The notes under the pieces are model-generated. The model was given only the letters and a program-made list of their open reading frames with translations, was not told where the DNA came from and searched no databases. Below, piece by piece: positions 52,912-60,348 of a stretch of 64,000 bases of DNA. Every line of letters begins with the position of its first letter. The stretch's first letter is position 1. The stretch is from Clostridiales bacterium (GTDB lineage Bacteria; Bacillota; Clostridia; Oscillospirales; Acutalibacteraceae), in the NCBI GenBank assembly GCA_012840445.1, contig DULI01000008.1:62001-126000 (forward strand). The letters are read 5' to 3'. A program made the position numbers and the translations under genes.

Positions 52912-55251
52912 TTATAGCTCCTCCAAACATGAACTAATGGAATGCTTGACCCTGTCCCTTACTTCGGCGCGCTTGGCGCTGTTAAAGCGGTCGAGTGTAC
53001 CGACCAGGTAACCGGTAATGCGGCGTATGCGCTCTATTGGCATATCGCTGGTTTCCTTTCTGCCGCAGTTGGGGCATTCGTCGTTGATAATACCAGTGTA
53101 GCCGCAGACCGGGTCGCGGTCAACCGGGTGGTTGATGGAGCCGTATCCCACTCCGGCTTCTTTCATTGTCCTGATTACCGCCTCGAATGCTTCAAGATTG
53201 GTTGTGGGATCGCCGTCCATTTCTATATAGGTAATATGCCCGCCGTTGGTGAGGCTGTGGTATGGAGCTTCGAGCCGGATCTTGTCGTATGCCGAAATTT
53301 CGTAGTAAACCGGAATGTGGAAGGAGTTGGTGTAGTACTCGCGGTCGGTTACTCCTTTTATGACTCCGTAGAGCTTGCGGTCCATGTTCACAAAACGACC
53401 GGACAGCCCTTCGGCAGGGGTGGCGATGAGTGAGAAGTTTAGCCCGTACTTCTTTGAAGCTTCGTCCATGCGCTTGCGCATGTATCCTACAATTTCAAGG
53501 CCTAAATTCTGAGCCTCTTCGGACTCACCATGGTGATGGCCGGTGAGAGCTACAAGGGTTTCGGCAAGCCCTATAAAGCCTAATGTCAATGTGCCGTGTT
53601 TTATTACTTCGCGAATTTCGTCGTCGATGCCAAGCTTCTCGGAATCAATCCATACATGCTGCCCCATGAGAAATGGAAAGTTTCTGACCTTTTTGCGGGC
53701 CTGGATTTCGAAACGCTCAAGCAGCTGGTCTATGACAAGGTCTATCTTCCTGTCAAGATCCTCGAAGAAAAGGTCAAGGTCGCCATGAGCGCGAATTCCA
53801 ATCCTCGGCAGGTTTATTGAGGTAAAGGAAAGGTTGCCGCGGCCGAATACTATTTCTTTTGACGGGTCGTAGTTATTTGCTATAACTCGGGTGCGGCATC
53901 CCATATAGGCACACTCGGTTTCTGGGTGGCCGGGTTTGTAGTACTGCAGGTTAAACGGTGCGTCCAGGAAAGAGAAGTTTGGATACAGCCTTTTTGCGCT
54001 AACCCTGCAGGCAAGTTTAAACAAATCGTAGTTTGGATCCTCGGGATTGTAGTTAATACCCTCTTTTACTTTAAAGATGTGGATGGGGAAGATGGGTGTT
54101 TCGCCGTTGCCCAACCCAGCCTCGGTCGCAAGCAACACGTTTTTTATGACCATCCTGCCTTCTGCCGAAGTGTCGGTTCCATAGTTGATGGAGCTGAAAG
54201 GCACCTGGGCGCCCGCCCTTGACTGCATGGTGTTGATGTTATGCACAAAGGCCTCCATAGCCTGATAGGTGGCGGCGTCGGTTTCGATGGGCGCACGCTT
54301 TAAGGCGAATTCCTGTGCCTTTTCGACTACGTCTGGATCGTACTTGTAGTCATTAATAAGGATTTCCTTTTCCTTTTCGCAGTATCCGTTATTGTTGCTA
54401 AGCACCGGCAGCAATCCGTGTGTCTCTTGTATCTGTTTTAGTGCCTGCTTGGTAACCTCTTCGGCGTCGATGTAACCGCCGATCAATTCAAGTGCCTTGG
54501 AGAGGTTCCTGCGGTACAGTTTTTTATAGGTTTTCGCAACACCCTTGCCAAGAGCATAATCGAAGTTGGGAATGCTTTGACCGCCGTGCTGGTCATTCTG
54601 GTTGGACTGAATGGCAATACACGCAAGGGCGGAATAGCTTGCAATGTCGTTGGGTTCCCTTAAATACCCGTGTCCAGTGCTGAAGCCGCCGGTAAAGAGT
54701 TTGTCTATATCAATCTGGCAGCAGGTTGTAGTAAGGGTTAGGAAGTCAAGGTCGTGGATATGAATATCGCCCTCCCTGTGGGCCTTGGCATGGTCGGGTT
54801 TCAGCACGTACATGTCGTAGAACTGCTTTGCGCTTTCGGACCCGTATTTGAGCATGGTGCCCATTGCGGTATCGCCGTCTATATTGGCGTTTTCACGCTT
54901 GATTTCAGCGTCTTTTGCCGGCTTGAAAGTTAACTCTTTGAGGGTTTGCATAAGCCGGGTGTTCATTTCCCTGCGGCGAGTGCGCTCGGCCCTGTAAAGG
55001 ATAAATTCCTTTGCGGTCCTGGCGTGCCCGTTTTCGATAAGCACCTTTTCTACGGTGTCCTGAATTTGTTCTACGGTGGGCTTTTCATTACCCGACTCCT
55101 CTAATAGTTTTACCACGGATTTTGCAAGGCTTTCGGCCATTTGCCGGTTTTTGCCGCCTATTGCCTGCGCGGCTTTAAATATTGCGTTGGTGATTTTGTC
55201 AATATCAAAGTCGACTTCGCGACCATCGCGTTTAATAATTGTTTTAATCAT
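52912..55251 (-). CDS. nrdD: anaerobic ribonucleoside-triphosphate reductase
   Basis: 779 residues. It reduces NTPs to dNTPs without oxygen. Residues 1-95 are the ATP-cone allosteric domain (IIKRDGREVDFDIDKI). The catalytic barrel follows (SYSALACIAIQSNQNDQHGG). The C-terminus has the zinc tetracysteine site (CGYTGIINDECPNCG) and the glycyl-radical residue Gly747 in RRITGYLVGTLDRF. AGGAG precedes the ATG. The long 5' region carries NrdR boxes over the promoter. An obligate or facultative anaerobe is implied; no aerobic nrdAB is in this window. Confidence 0.96.
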   Translation of the reverse strand: MIKTIIKRDGREVDFDIDKITNAIFKAAQAIGGKNRQMAESLAKSVVKLLEESGNEKPTVEQIQDTVEKVLIENGHARTAKEFILYRAERTRRREMNTRLMQTLKELTFKPAKDAEIKRENANIDGDTAMGTMLKYGSESAKQFYDMYVLKPDHAKAHREGDIHIHDLDFLTLTTTCCQIDIDKLFTGGFSTGHGYLREPNDIASYSALACIAIQSNQNDQHGGQSIPNFDYALGKGVAKTYKKLYRRNLSKALELIGGYIDAEEVTKQALKQIQETHGLLPVLSNNNGYCEKEKEILINDYKYDPDVVEKAQEFALKRAPIETDAATYQAMEAFVHNINTMQSRAGAQVPFSSINYGTDTSAEGRMVIKNVLLATEAGLGNGETPIFPIHIFKVKEGINYNPEDPNYDLFKLACRVSAKRLYPNFSFLDAPFNLQYYKPGHPETECAYMGCRTRVIANNYDPSKEIVFGRGNLSFTSINLPRIGIRAHGDLDLFFEDLDRKIDLVIDQLLERFEIQARKKVRNFPFLMGQHVWIDSEKLGIDDEIREVIKHGTLTLGFIGLAETLVALTGHHHGESEEAQNLGLEIVGYMRKRMDEASKKYGLNFSLIATPAEGLSGRFVNMDRKLYGVIKGVTDREYYTNSFHIPVYYEISAYDKIRLEAPYHSLTNGGHITYIEMDGDPTTNLEAFEAVIRTMKEAGVGYGSINHPVDRDPVCGYTGIINDECPNCGRKETSDMPIERIRRITGYLVGTLDRFNSAKRAEVRDRVKHSISSCLEEL

Positions 55252-55344
55252 ATAACTAGGCTCCTTTTCTCCGCACGTTAAGATTATTAAATCCCTCTTT
55301 TTTATCCCGTACGGTGGATAATAGAGAAATAAGGAAAGTTTAAA

Positions 55345-55398
55345 TCAGCCTACTGCTTGATTAAAAATTTGAGTGGATGAATTGATACATCTGACCAT
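55345..55398 (-). CDS. possible 17-codon upstream reading frame in the nrdD leader
   Basis: Minus-strand ATG at 55398 with GAGGGG six bases before it, then 16 more codons (MVRCINSSTQ...) and TGA at 55345. It overlaps one arm of the ATTGATA/TATCAAT hairpin. The ribosome site is better than chance would suggest, but composition gives no clue and the frame may be fortuitous. Confidence 0.3.
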   Translation of the reverse strand: MVRCINSSTQIFNQAVG

Positions 55399-55536
55399 AT
55401 CAATCCCCTCGCACAAGATATTGTATTTAAATTTCCGGTACTAATGATTATAAACTATATGTTGATGCGATTCAAGATGGTATTTTCCTTTTATTATCAA
55501 TAAATATATAGAAAATTTGTCGAATTATTTGTGTAA

Positions 55537-55552
55537 AATGCATATGTTGTGT
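55537..55552 (-). promoter_or_regulatory. NrdR box 2 (weaker)
   Basis: AATGCATATGTTGTGT matches 11 of 16 positions of the NrdR consensus ACACWATATATWGTGT. It lies 32 bp from box 1, about three helical turns, the usual tandem spacing. Confidence 0.6.
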
Positions 55553-55563
55553 CTGTCGAATAA

Positions 55564-55591
55564 ATTATACACAATATATAGTTTTTGTCAA
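55564..55591 (-). promoter_or_regulatory. nrdD promoter
   Basis: On the minus strand: TTGACA, 16-base spacer, TATAAT. The NrdR box lies in the spacer. It is back to back with the ylxM promoter on the plus strand, only 15 bases away. Confidence 0.88.
55569..55584 (-). promoter_or_regulatory. NrdR box 1
   Basis: ACACAATATATAGTTT matches 15 of 16 positions of the NrdR consensus and sits between -35 and -10 of the nrdD promoter, where binding would repress. NrdR itself is not encoded here. Confidence 0.85.
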
Positions 55592-55606
55592 TGTAAAGCA
55601 AATTGC

Positions 55607-55634
55607 TTGACAAATAGAGAAATTAGTGTATAAT
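55607..55634 (+). promoter_or_regulatory. promoter of the ylxM-ffh operon
   Basis: TTGACA, 16-base spacer, TATAAT, 55 bases before the ylxM start; divergent from the nrdD promoter. Confidence 0.9.
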
Positions 55635-55689
55635 ACGAATATAATCTTTAACACTAGGTATAGTCTGTTTTGTTAAGGAGGTGGCCTGA

Positions 55690-56037
55690 TTGCCTAAAGA
55701 TTTTACCTTTTCGGTGCTTTTTGATTTTTATGGCAAGATGCTGACTGAAAAACAACAGACTATTATGGATTGCTATTATAACAAAGATCTTTCCCTTTCT
55801 GAAATTGCCGAAAACGAGGGGATTTCACGACAGGGCGTGCGCGATTCGATAAAGCGCGCAGAGGCACAGCTACTTGACATGGAAAACAGGCTTAATTTTG
55901 TGAAGAAAATCAGGCGTATTCAGAATAAATCGGACGATATACTTAAAGAGATCGACACGAAAAAACCAATTACAGATTTGAGCCTGATCGAGAAGATTAA
56001 GGATCTGTGTGAGGAAACCTATAATTTTGTACAATAG
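55690..56037 (+). CDS. ylxM: SRP-associated helix-turn-helix protein YlxM
   Basis: 115 residues. The sigma-70 region-4-like helix-turn-helix (LTEKQQTIMDCYYNKDLSLSEIAENEGISRQGVRDSIKRAE) is typical of YlxM, which is encoded before ffh and modulates the signal recognition particle in some Gram-positives. The C-terminal third is a charged helix. The start is TTG, eight bases after GGAGG. Confidence 0.92.
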   Translation: MPKDFTFSVLFDFYGKMLTEKQQTIMDCYYNKDLSLSEIAENEGISRQGVRDSIKRAEAQLLDMENRLNFVKKIRRIQNKSDDILKEIDTKKPITDLSLIEKIKDLCEETYNFVQ

Positions 56038-56068
56038 TTAAGAAATTAATGGGAGGTTTTTTATCCCA

Positions 56069-57409
56069 ATGGCTTTTGAAGGGCTCTCTGACAAGATAGC
56101 GTCTGTTTTCAAGAAAATGCGTTCTAAGGGGAAGTTAAAAGAGAGCGACGTTAAACAGGCGATGCGAGAGGTCAGGCTCGCTTTGATTGAGGCTGACGTT
56201 AACTATAAGGTAGCAAGGGATTTTACCGATACCGTTGCCGAAAGGTGTATCGGCGAAAAGGTTATGGAGAGCCTGACCGCACCGCAGATGGTTGTTAAAA
56301 TTGTGCGGGACGAGCTGACCAAGCTTATGGGCGGCGAGTACCAGCGCATTAAAACCGCCTCAAGGATACCTACGGTTATTATGATGTGCGGCCTTCAGGG
56401 CTCCGGTAAGACAACCCACTGTGCAAAACTTGCTAAAATGCTCAAAACCAAAGGGCACCGCCCCTTGATGGTCGCTTGTGACATATACCGCCCCGCGGCC
56501 ATAGACCAGCTGAAGGTGCTTGGTAAAACGGCTGATGTGCCGGTTTTCGAAAAAGGAACCCAAAAGCCCGAAATAACGGCAGTTGAAGCAGTAAAACACG
56601 CAAGGGATTACGGGCATGATTTTGTAATACTTGATACCGCGGGAAGGCTTCATATTGATTCGGAGCTTATGGATGAGCTAAAAAGAATCAAATCGTCGGT
56701 TGAAGTCCACGAAACCCTTTTGGTTGTGGATGCTATGACCGGCCAGGACGCGGTAAATATTGCAAAGACTTTTAATGAACTGCTTGAAATCGACGGTATT
56801 ATCCTTACCAAATTAGACGGCGATACCCGCGGAGGCGCAGCGCTGTCTGCCAAAGCTGTTACGGGGAAACCCATTAAATTTGTCGGTGTTGGGGAAAAGC
56901 TTGATGATTTGGAGGAATTCCACCCCGACAGGATGGCTTCCAGAATACTTGGCATGGGGGATGTACTGTCCTTAATAGAAAAAGTTGAGGCGCAGATTGA
57001 CGAAAGGGAAGCCGAACTGGCTGCCAAGAAACTGCAGAGCAACACCTTTGATTTGAATGACCTGTTACAGCAGTTCCAAAGCATTAAAAAGATGGGGCCG
57101 CTAAAACAAATTCTGTCCATGTTCCCCGGTATGGATAAACAGCTTAGGAATGTGGATATCGACGACCGTCAGCTTCTGAGGGTTGAGGCGATAATTCAGT
57201 CTATGACTAAAAAGGAAAGGGAAAAACCCGAAATAATCGACGCTTCAAGAAAAAGAAGAATTGCCGCCGGATGCGGCCAGTCGGTTGAAGAGGTAAATAA
57301 GCTGTTAAGACAATACAACCAGATGAAGAAATTATTTAAGCAATTGAATTCCAAAGGCTCCAAACGCAGGTTTGGCGGGTTTATGCCGCCGCCGGGCTTT
57401 GGAATGTAA
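56069..57409 (+). CDS. ffh: signal recognition particle protein Ffh (SRP54)
   Basis: 446 residues. The N and G domains come first, with P-loop GLQGSGKTT at about 109-117, DTAGRLHID (G3) and TKLDGD (G4). The C-terminal M domain is methionine-rich and binds 4.5S/6S-type SRP RNA and signal peptides; it ends GGFMPPPGFGM. It targets membrane and secreted proteins to FtsY. GGGAGG is twelve bases before the ATG, longer than usual. Operon with ylxM upstream and rpsP downstream. Confidence 0.97.
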   Translation: MAFEGLSDKIASVFKKMRSKGKLKESDVKQAMREVRLALIEADVNYKVARDFTDTVAERCIGEKVMESLTAPQMVVKIVRDELTKLMGGEYQRIKTASRIPTVIMMCGLQGSGKTTHCAKLAKMLKTKGHRPLMVACDIYRPAAIDQLKVLGKTADVPVFEKGTQKPEITAVEAVKHARDYGHDFVILDTAGRLHIDSELMDELKRIKSSVEVHETLLVVDAMTGQDAVNIAKTFNELLEIDGIILTKLDGDTRGGAALSAKAVTGKPIKFVGVGEKLDDLEEFHPDRMASRILGMGDVLSLIEKVEAQIDEREAELAAKKLQSNTFDLNDLLQQFQSIKKMGPLKQILSMFPGMDKQLRNVDIDDRQLLRVEAIIQSMTKKEREKPEIIDASRKRRIAAGCGQSVEEVNKLLRQYNQMKKLFKQLNSKGSKRRFGGFMPPPGFGM

Positions 57410-57472
57410 ATTTTAGATTTCTCTGGGCTTATAGCTCTTAGAATATATACTTGTTGCTGGGAGGTGTAAACT

Positions 57473-57715
57473 TTGGCTGTAAAGATTAGGCTTCGCCGTA
57501 TGGGCGCCAAAAAGGCTCCATTCTACCGCATTGTTGTTGCCGATTCAAGATTTCCGCAGGATGGACGTTTTATAGAGGAAATCGGATACTATGATCCCAT
57601 GAAAGAACCCTCACAGATCGTGGTTGACAATGAAAAGGCAAAGAAATGGATCGCTAACGGAGCCCAACCAACTGATACCGTTAAAGCGCTGCTTAAAAAA
57701 AGCGGTGTACTATAA
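57473..57715 (+). CDS. rpsP: 30S ribosomal protein S16
   Basis: 80 residues. [26 protein letters not shown] is the canonical S16 start. It helps assemble the 30S body. The start is TTG, eight bases after GGAGG. Operon between ffh and khpA. Confidence 0.97.
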   Translation: MAVKIRLRRMGAKKAPFYRIVVADSRFPQDGRFIEEIGYYDPMKEPSQIVVDNEKAKKWIANGAQPTDTVKALLKKSGVL

Positions 57716-57744
57716 ACCCTACAACTTTTTAGGAGGAATTATCA

Positions 57745-57981
57745 ATGACAGAACTGTTAATCGCAATGGCAAAAGGTTTGGTAGAGAATCCTGACGCGGT
57801 TTCCGCAACGGTTGACGAGCCCAACGAGAACGGCGTTATCGTCTACCATCTGCATGTTGCAGAAAGCGATATGGGCCGTGTGATTGGAAAACAGGGCCGT
57901 ATCGCAAAGGCAATCAGAACCGTTATGCGCGCCGCTGCCAACCGTCAGAACCAGAAAATTGCGGTTGAAATCGGTGGTTAA
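57745..57981 (+). CDS. khpA: KH-domain RNA-binding protein KhpA (YlqC)
   Basis: 78 residues. A single KH domain with the GxxG loop in GRVIGKQGRIAKAIR, preceded by VYHLHVAESD. KhpA pairs with KhpB in Firmicutes and binds many RNAs; it affects cell division. AGGAGG lies nine bases before the ATG. It lies in the usual rpsP-khpA-rimM position. Confidence 0.94.
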   Translation: MTELLIAMAKGLVENPDAVSATVDEPNENGVIVYHLHVAESDMGRVIGKQGRIAKAIRTVMRAAANRQNQKIAVEIGG

Positions 57982-57999
57982 AACCTAGTAGCAAAACAC

Positions 58000-58028
58000 A
58001 GCGCAGCCTTTTTTAAGGCTGCGCTTTT
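58000..58028 (+). terminator. terminator-like hairpin between khpA and rimM
   Basis: AGCGCAGCCTT / AAGGCTGCGCT perfect 11-bp stem with a TTTT loop, followed by TTTCG. The T-run is short, so it is likely a partial terminator that lowers rimM-trmD relative to rpsP. Confidence 0.75.
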
Positions 58029-58057
58029 CGTAAATAATATAATAAGGAGGGATTGCC

Positions 58058-58576
58058 ATGCTGTGTGAATACTTGGAGATTGGTAAAATAGTAAGTACCC
58101 ATGGACTTCATGGGGAAGTCCGCGTACAGCCGTGGTGTGACTCGCCCGAGGTTTTTAAGCGATTTGACAAACTGTATTTGGACGAGCAGGGAAGCCGTTA
58201 TGTTGAAATTCTTAATTCAAGGGTACATGGCAACCTGGTACTTGTAAAAATCAAGAGTATTGATACAGTTGAAGAAGCAGTTAAATTTAAGGATCAGGTG
58301 CTGTATGTTAACAGAAATGATTTTGATTTAAAAGAAGGCCAATACTTTGTTAAGGATTTAATAGGGTGCCGGGTGCTTGATTTTGATACGGGGAAACATC
58401 TGGGAGAGATTTGCGATGTGTCCTATACTGTTGGTGCCAATGATGTCTGGCACATAAAACGTGACGGAAAAGAGTATTTGATACCGGTAATTGATGATGT
58501 GGTAATTTCGGTTGATATTCCCGAGCAGATTGTAAAAATCAGGCCTTTGAAAGGGATTTTTGATGATGAGAATTGA
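58058..58576 (+). CDS. rimM: 16S rRNA processing protein RimM
   Basis: 172 residues. The N-terminal barrel starts [20 protein letters not shown] and the C-terminal PRC-barrel has [13 protein letters not shown] and [14 protein letters not shown]. It assists 30S head maturation and binds S19. GGAGG precedes the ATG. The stop overlaps the trmD start. Confidence 0.96.
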   Translation: MLCEYLEIGKIVSTHGLHGEVRVQPWCDSPEVFKRFDKLYLDEQGSRYVEILNSRVHGNLVLVKIKSIDTVEEAVKFKDQVLYVNRNDFDLKEGQYFVKDLIGCRVLDFDTGKHLGEICDVSYTVGANDVWHIKRDGKEYLIPVIDDVVISVDIPEQIVKIRPLKGIFDDEN

Positions 58577-59297
58577 TGTGTTGACCCTTTTCCCTGAAAT
58601 GTGTGAAAGCGTGCTGTCTGAAAGTATCATAGGGAAGGCACGACAGGCAGGTCTGATTAGAATATACTGCCATAATATCCGTGATTACACTAAGGACAAG
58701 CACAAAAGGGTGGACGATGCGCCGTACGGCGGCGGAATGGGTATGGTTATGAGCGCACAGCCTATTTACGACTGCTATAAAGATGTATGCGGAGACAAAA
58801 AGTTACACTTGATATATTTGTCGCCGCAAGGCAAAGTATTTAATCAGGAAAAAGCATTAGAGCTTTCTAAAATGGAAAGGTTCGTTCTGTTGTGCGGCCA
58901 CTATGAAGGGGTAGACCAAAGGGTTTTGGACGAAATTGTTGACGAGGAAATATCCATTGGCGACTATGTGCTGACGGGCGGCGAGCTGCCGGCATTGGTG
59001 GTCATTGATGCGGTGTGCAGGCTTGTTCCCGGAGTTTTGGCGGACTCTTCATGCTACGAGGAGGAAAGCCATTATAAGGGTTTGCTTGAATATCCCCAGT
59101 ACACAAGGCCCGCCGAGTGGATGGGCAAATGTGTGCCGGAAATTCTGTTGTCGGGACACCACGCAAACATTCAGGACTGGAGAAGAAAGAAATCTCTGGA
59201 GGTCACCTTCAAAAAACGCCCTGATTTATTAGAGAAAGCAAATCTGACCCCAGAGGACAAGATTTTTTTGAAAAAACTTAAAAATGATTGTGAATAA
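58563..59297 (+). CDS. trmD: tRNA (guanine-37-N1)-methyltransferase
   Basis: 244 residues. It methylates G37 next to the anticodon of tRNAs such as tRNA-Pro, preventing +1 frameshifts. The trefoil-knot SAM site is visible in [16 protein letters not shown] and [24 protein letters not shown] starts the protein. ATG at 58563 (AAGGG seven bases upstream) or 58566 are both possible. Notably its classical substrate, tRNA-Pro(GGG), is encoded 500 bases downstream. Confidence 0.96.
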   Translation: MMRIDVLTLFPEMCESVLSESIIGKARQAGLIRIYCHNIRDYTKDKHKRVDDAPYGGGMGMVMSAQPIYDCYKDVCGDKKLHLIYLSPQGKVFNQEKALELSKMERFVLLCGHYEGVDQRVLDEIVDEEISIGDYVLTGGELPALVVIDAVCRLVPGVLADSSCYEEESHYKGLLEYPQYTRPAEWMGKCVPEILLSGHHANIQDWRRKKSLEVTFKKRPDLLEKANLTPEDKIFLKKLKNDCE

Positions 59298-59414
59298 TGT
59301 GAAAATCTTATACAGTTACATGTGAATAATCTACAAAATACAGGTAGTAATAAAGTATTTGTTTGGATATATATTAGAAGTTTTAAATAAAGAAATATAA
59401 TTAAGTAAGATTCG
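59298..59414. other. AT-rich gap between trmD and the ptsH promoter
   Basis: No gene, terminator or clear repeat is visible in these 117 bases; trmD has no recognisable terminator here. Confidence 0.5.
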
Positions 59415-59442
59415 TTGACCTTGGGTCAACCTGTGATATAAT
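59415..59442 (+). promoter_or_regulatory. ptsH promoter with overlapping inverted repeat
   Basis: TTGACC, 16-base spacer, TATAAT. TTGACC is also the left arm of a perfect inverted repeat TTGACC-TTG-GGTCAA (59415-59429), so a regulator could bind over the -35. Confidence 0.75.
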
Positions 59443-59486
59443 ATTTATAAAGTTACAGTAAAATCCAACAGTAAGGAGAATAATAT

Positions 59487-59750
59487 ATGTATGTAAAGGA
59501 TGTAGTAGTACAGAATCAGGTAGGCCTGCACGCAAGGCCGGCTACGTTCTTCATTCAGAAGGCGAATGAATTCAGGTCTTCAATCTGGGTTGAAAAGGAT
59601 GAACGGCGTGTAAATGCCAAAAGCCTTTTAGGGGTGCTTTCCCTTGGTATTGTTGGTGGTACTGCAATACGGATAATAGCAGACGGTGCCGACGAAGAGG
59701 ATGCAGTTGAAAGCCTTGTTAGGCTGGTTCAATCCGGTTTTGCTGGTTAA
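59487..59750 (+). CDS. ptsH: HPr phosphocarrier protein
   Basis: 87 residues. His15 in GLHARPAT is the PTS phosphoryl carrier site. Ser46 in AKSLLGVLSLG is the site of HPr kinase in Firmicutes, which makes HPr a carbon-catabolite co-repressor with CcpA. The ATG follows AAGGAG. Monocistronic; ptsI is not adjacent. Because His15 is kept it is not Crh. Confidence 0.93.
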   Translation: MYVKDVVVQNQVGLHARPATFFIQKANEFRSSIWVEKDERRVNAKSLLGVLSLGIVGGTAIRIIADGADEEDAVESLVRLVQSGFAG

Positions 59751-59788
59751 TTATATTCCCTTGCTATAAATCTTTTTAAAATAAACCC

Positions 59789-59817
59789 TTGAAATTTTCT
59801 ATAAAACATGATAATAT
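59789..59817 (+). promoter_or_regulatory. tRNA-Pro promoter
   Basis: TTGAAA, 17-base spacer, TAATAT, 15 bases before the tRNA 5' end. Confidence 0.75.
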
Positions 59818-59831
59818 ATCATTCGCAGCGT

Positions 59832-59907
59832 CCGGGTGTGGCGCAGTTGGTAGCGCGCTTGAATGGGGTTCAAGAGGCCGTGAGTTCAAGTCTCGCCACT
59901 CGGACCA
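59832..59907 (+). tRNA. tRNA-Pro (anticodon GGG)
   Basis: 76 bases including an encoded CCA. Acceptor CCGGGTG / CACTCGG, D arm GCGC-AGTTGGTA-GCGC, anticodon stem CTTGA / TCAAG around ATGGGGT (anticodon GGG), variable region AGGCC, T arm GTGAG-TTCAAGT-CTCGC, discriminator A. All stems close with only G-T exceptions. The GGG tRNA reads CCC/CCU codons and is a substrate of TrmD encoded just upstream. Confidence 0.96.
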
Positions 59908-59954
59908 AAAATCCGCTTGAGAAGCCTAAAATAAGGTGGTTCAAGCGGATTTTT
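59908..59954 (+). terminator. terminator after tRNA-Pro
   Basis: AAAATCCGCTTGA / TCAAGCGGATTTTT long stem with an internal GCCT / AGGT pairing, directly after the tRNA. Confidence 0.88.
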
Positions 59955-60020
59955 ATTTTGCTTATTTTTAAGTTGTTGCGTTACTGCTGGATTACTGCGT
60001 GTTTTTTTTGTGGCATAGTT

Positions 60021-60048
60021 TTGTGTTTAACACAATTTATGCTATAAT
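60021..60048 (+). promoter_or_regulatory. promoter of an unassigned transcript
   Basis: TTGTGT, 16-base spacer, TATAAT. It starts transcription near 60055, with no gene behind it for 290 bases. Confidence 0.65.
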
Positions 60049-60054
60049 TAAATT

Positions 60055-60250
60055 AATCCCCCAATGCCTTTGCCGATTCCCACGCTGGTTGTTTTGTAAG
60101 ACTACTTAATAATGCGATAACCCAGGGGAAAGATCCGCGTGCAGCACATACTTTGCAAATAATTTGATAAAGTGAAACTTGAAACTAATAAATTGAAAGT
60201 CGCCTAATGTGTGAGTGTCACCGGACTGATTTGATTTGTGGTTCTTTTTT
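60055..60250 (+). ncRNA. candidate small structured RNA, family unknown
   Basis: About 195 bases from the predicted start to a T-run at 60244-60250. A nested helix is possible: TTTGC with GCAAA, CACGC with GCGTG, and TGGTTGT with ATAACCCA, separated by asymmetric internal loops; the ends may pair (AATTAATC with GATTTGATT). The size and long-hairpin-with-bubbles layout resemble 6S RNA, but I do not recognise conserved 6S bases. No protein frame fits. The gap from 59955 to 60348 otherwise holds only the palindrome at 60273. Confidence 0.4.
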
Positions 60251-60272
60251 GTCAAGGGGTTTTATATTTTGT

Positions 60273-60286
60273 CTTAATCGATTAAG
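60273..60286. promoter_or_regulatory. LacI-type palindromic operator candidate before eam
   Basis: CTTAATCGATTAAG, a perfect 14-bp palindrome with central CG, the form of LacI/GalR-family sites. It overlaps the -10 region of a possible promoter (TTGTCA at 60249-60254 with 17-18 base spacing) ahead of the aminomutase gene. Confidence 0.5.
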
Positions 60287-60348
60287 CGCAAATTAAGGAG
60301 CGTGATTTAATCAGGTTATAGGTTTGAAAGTGAGGTGTTATTGGACTG

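Larger units (their letters stand above)
55252..55563 (-). promoter_or_regulatory. long nrdD 5' untranslated region
   Basis: About 300 bases between the predicted nrdD transcription start and its ATG. It contains a 7-bp hairpin ATTGATA / TATCAAT (55378-55401 region), a TTATCC / GGATAA hairpin with CCGTACGG at its tip (55302-55322 region), a possible 17-codon frame and a weak third NrdR-like box at 55452-55467. I do not recognise a known riboswitch. Confidence 0.5.

Noticed and set aside
55252-55563. Adenosylcobalamin or other known riboswitch before nrdD
   Set aside because: Conserved riboswitch boxes are not visible; only small hairpins and NrdR-like sites can be seen.
59808-60047. 79-codon frame across the tRNA-Pro gene
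   Set aside because: It reads through a complete tRNA cloverleaf and its terminator, so it is not a gene.
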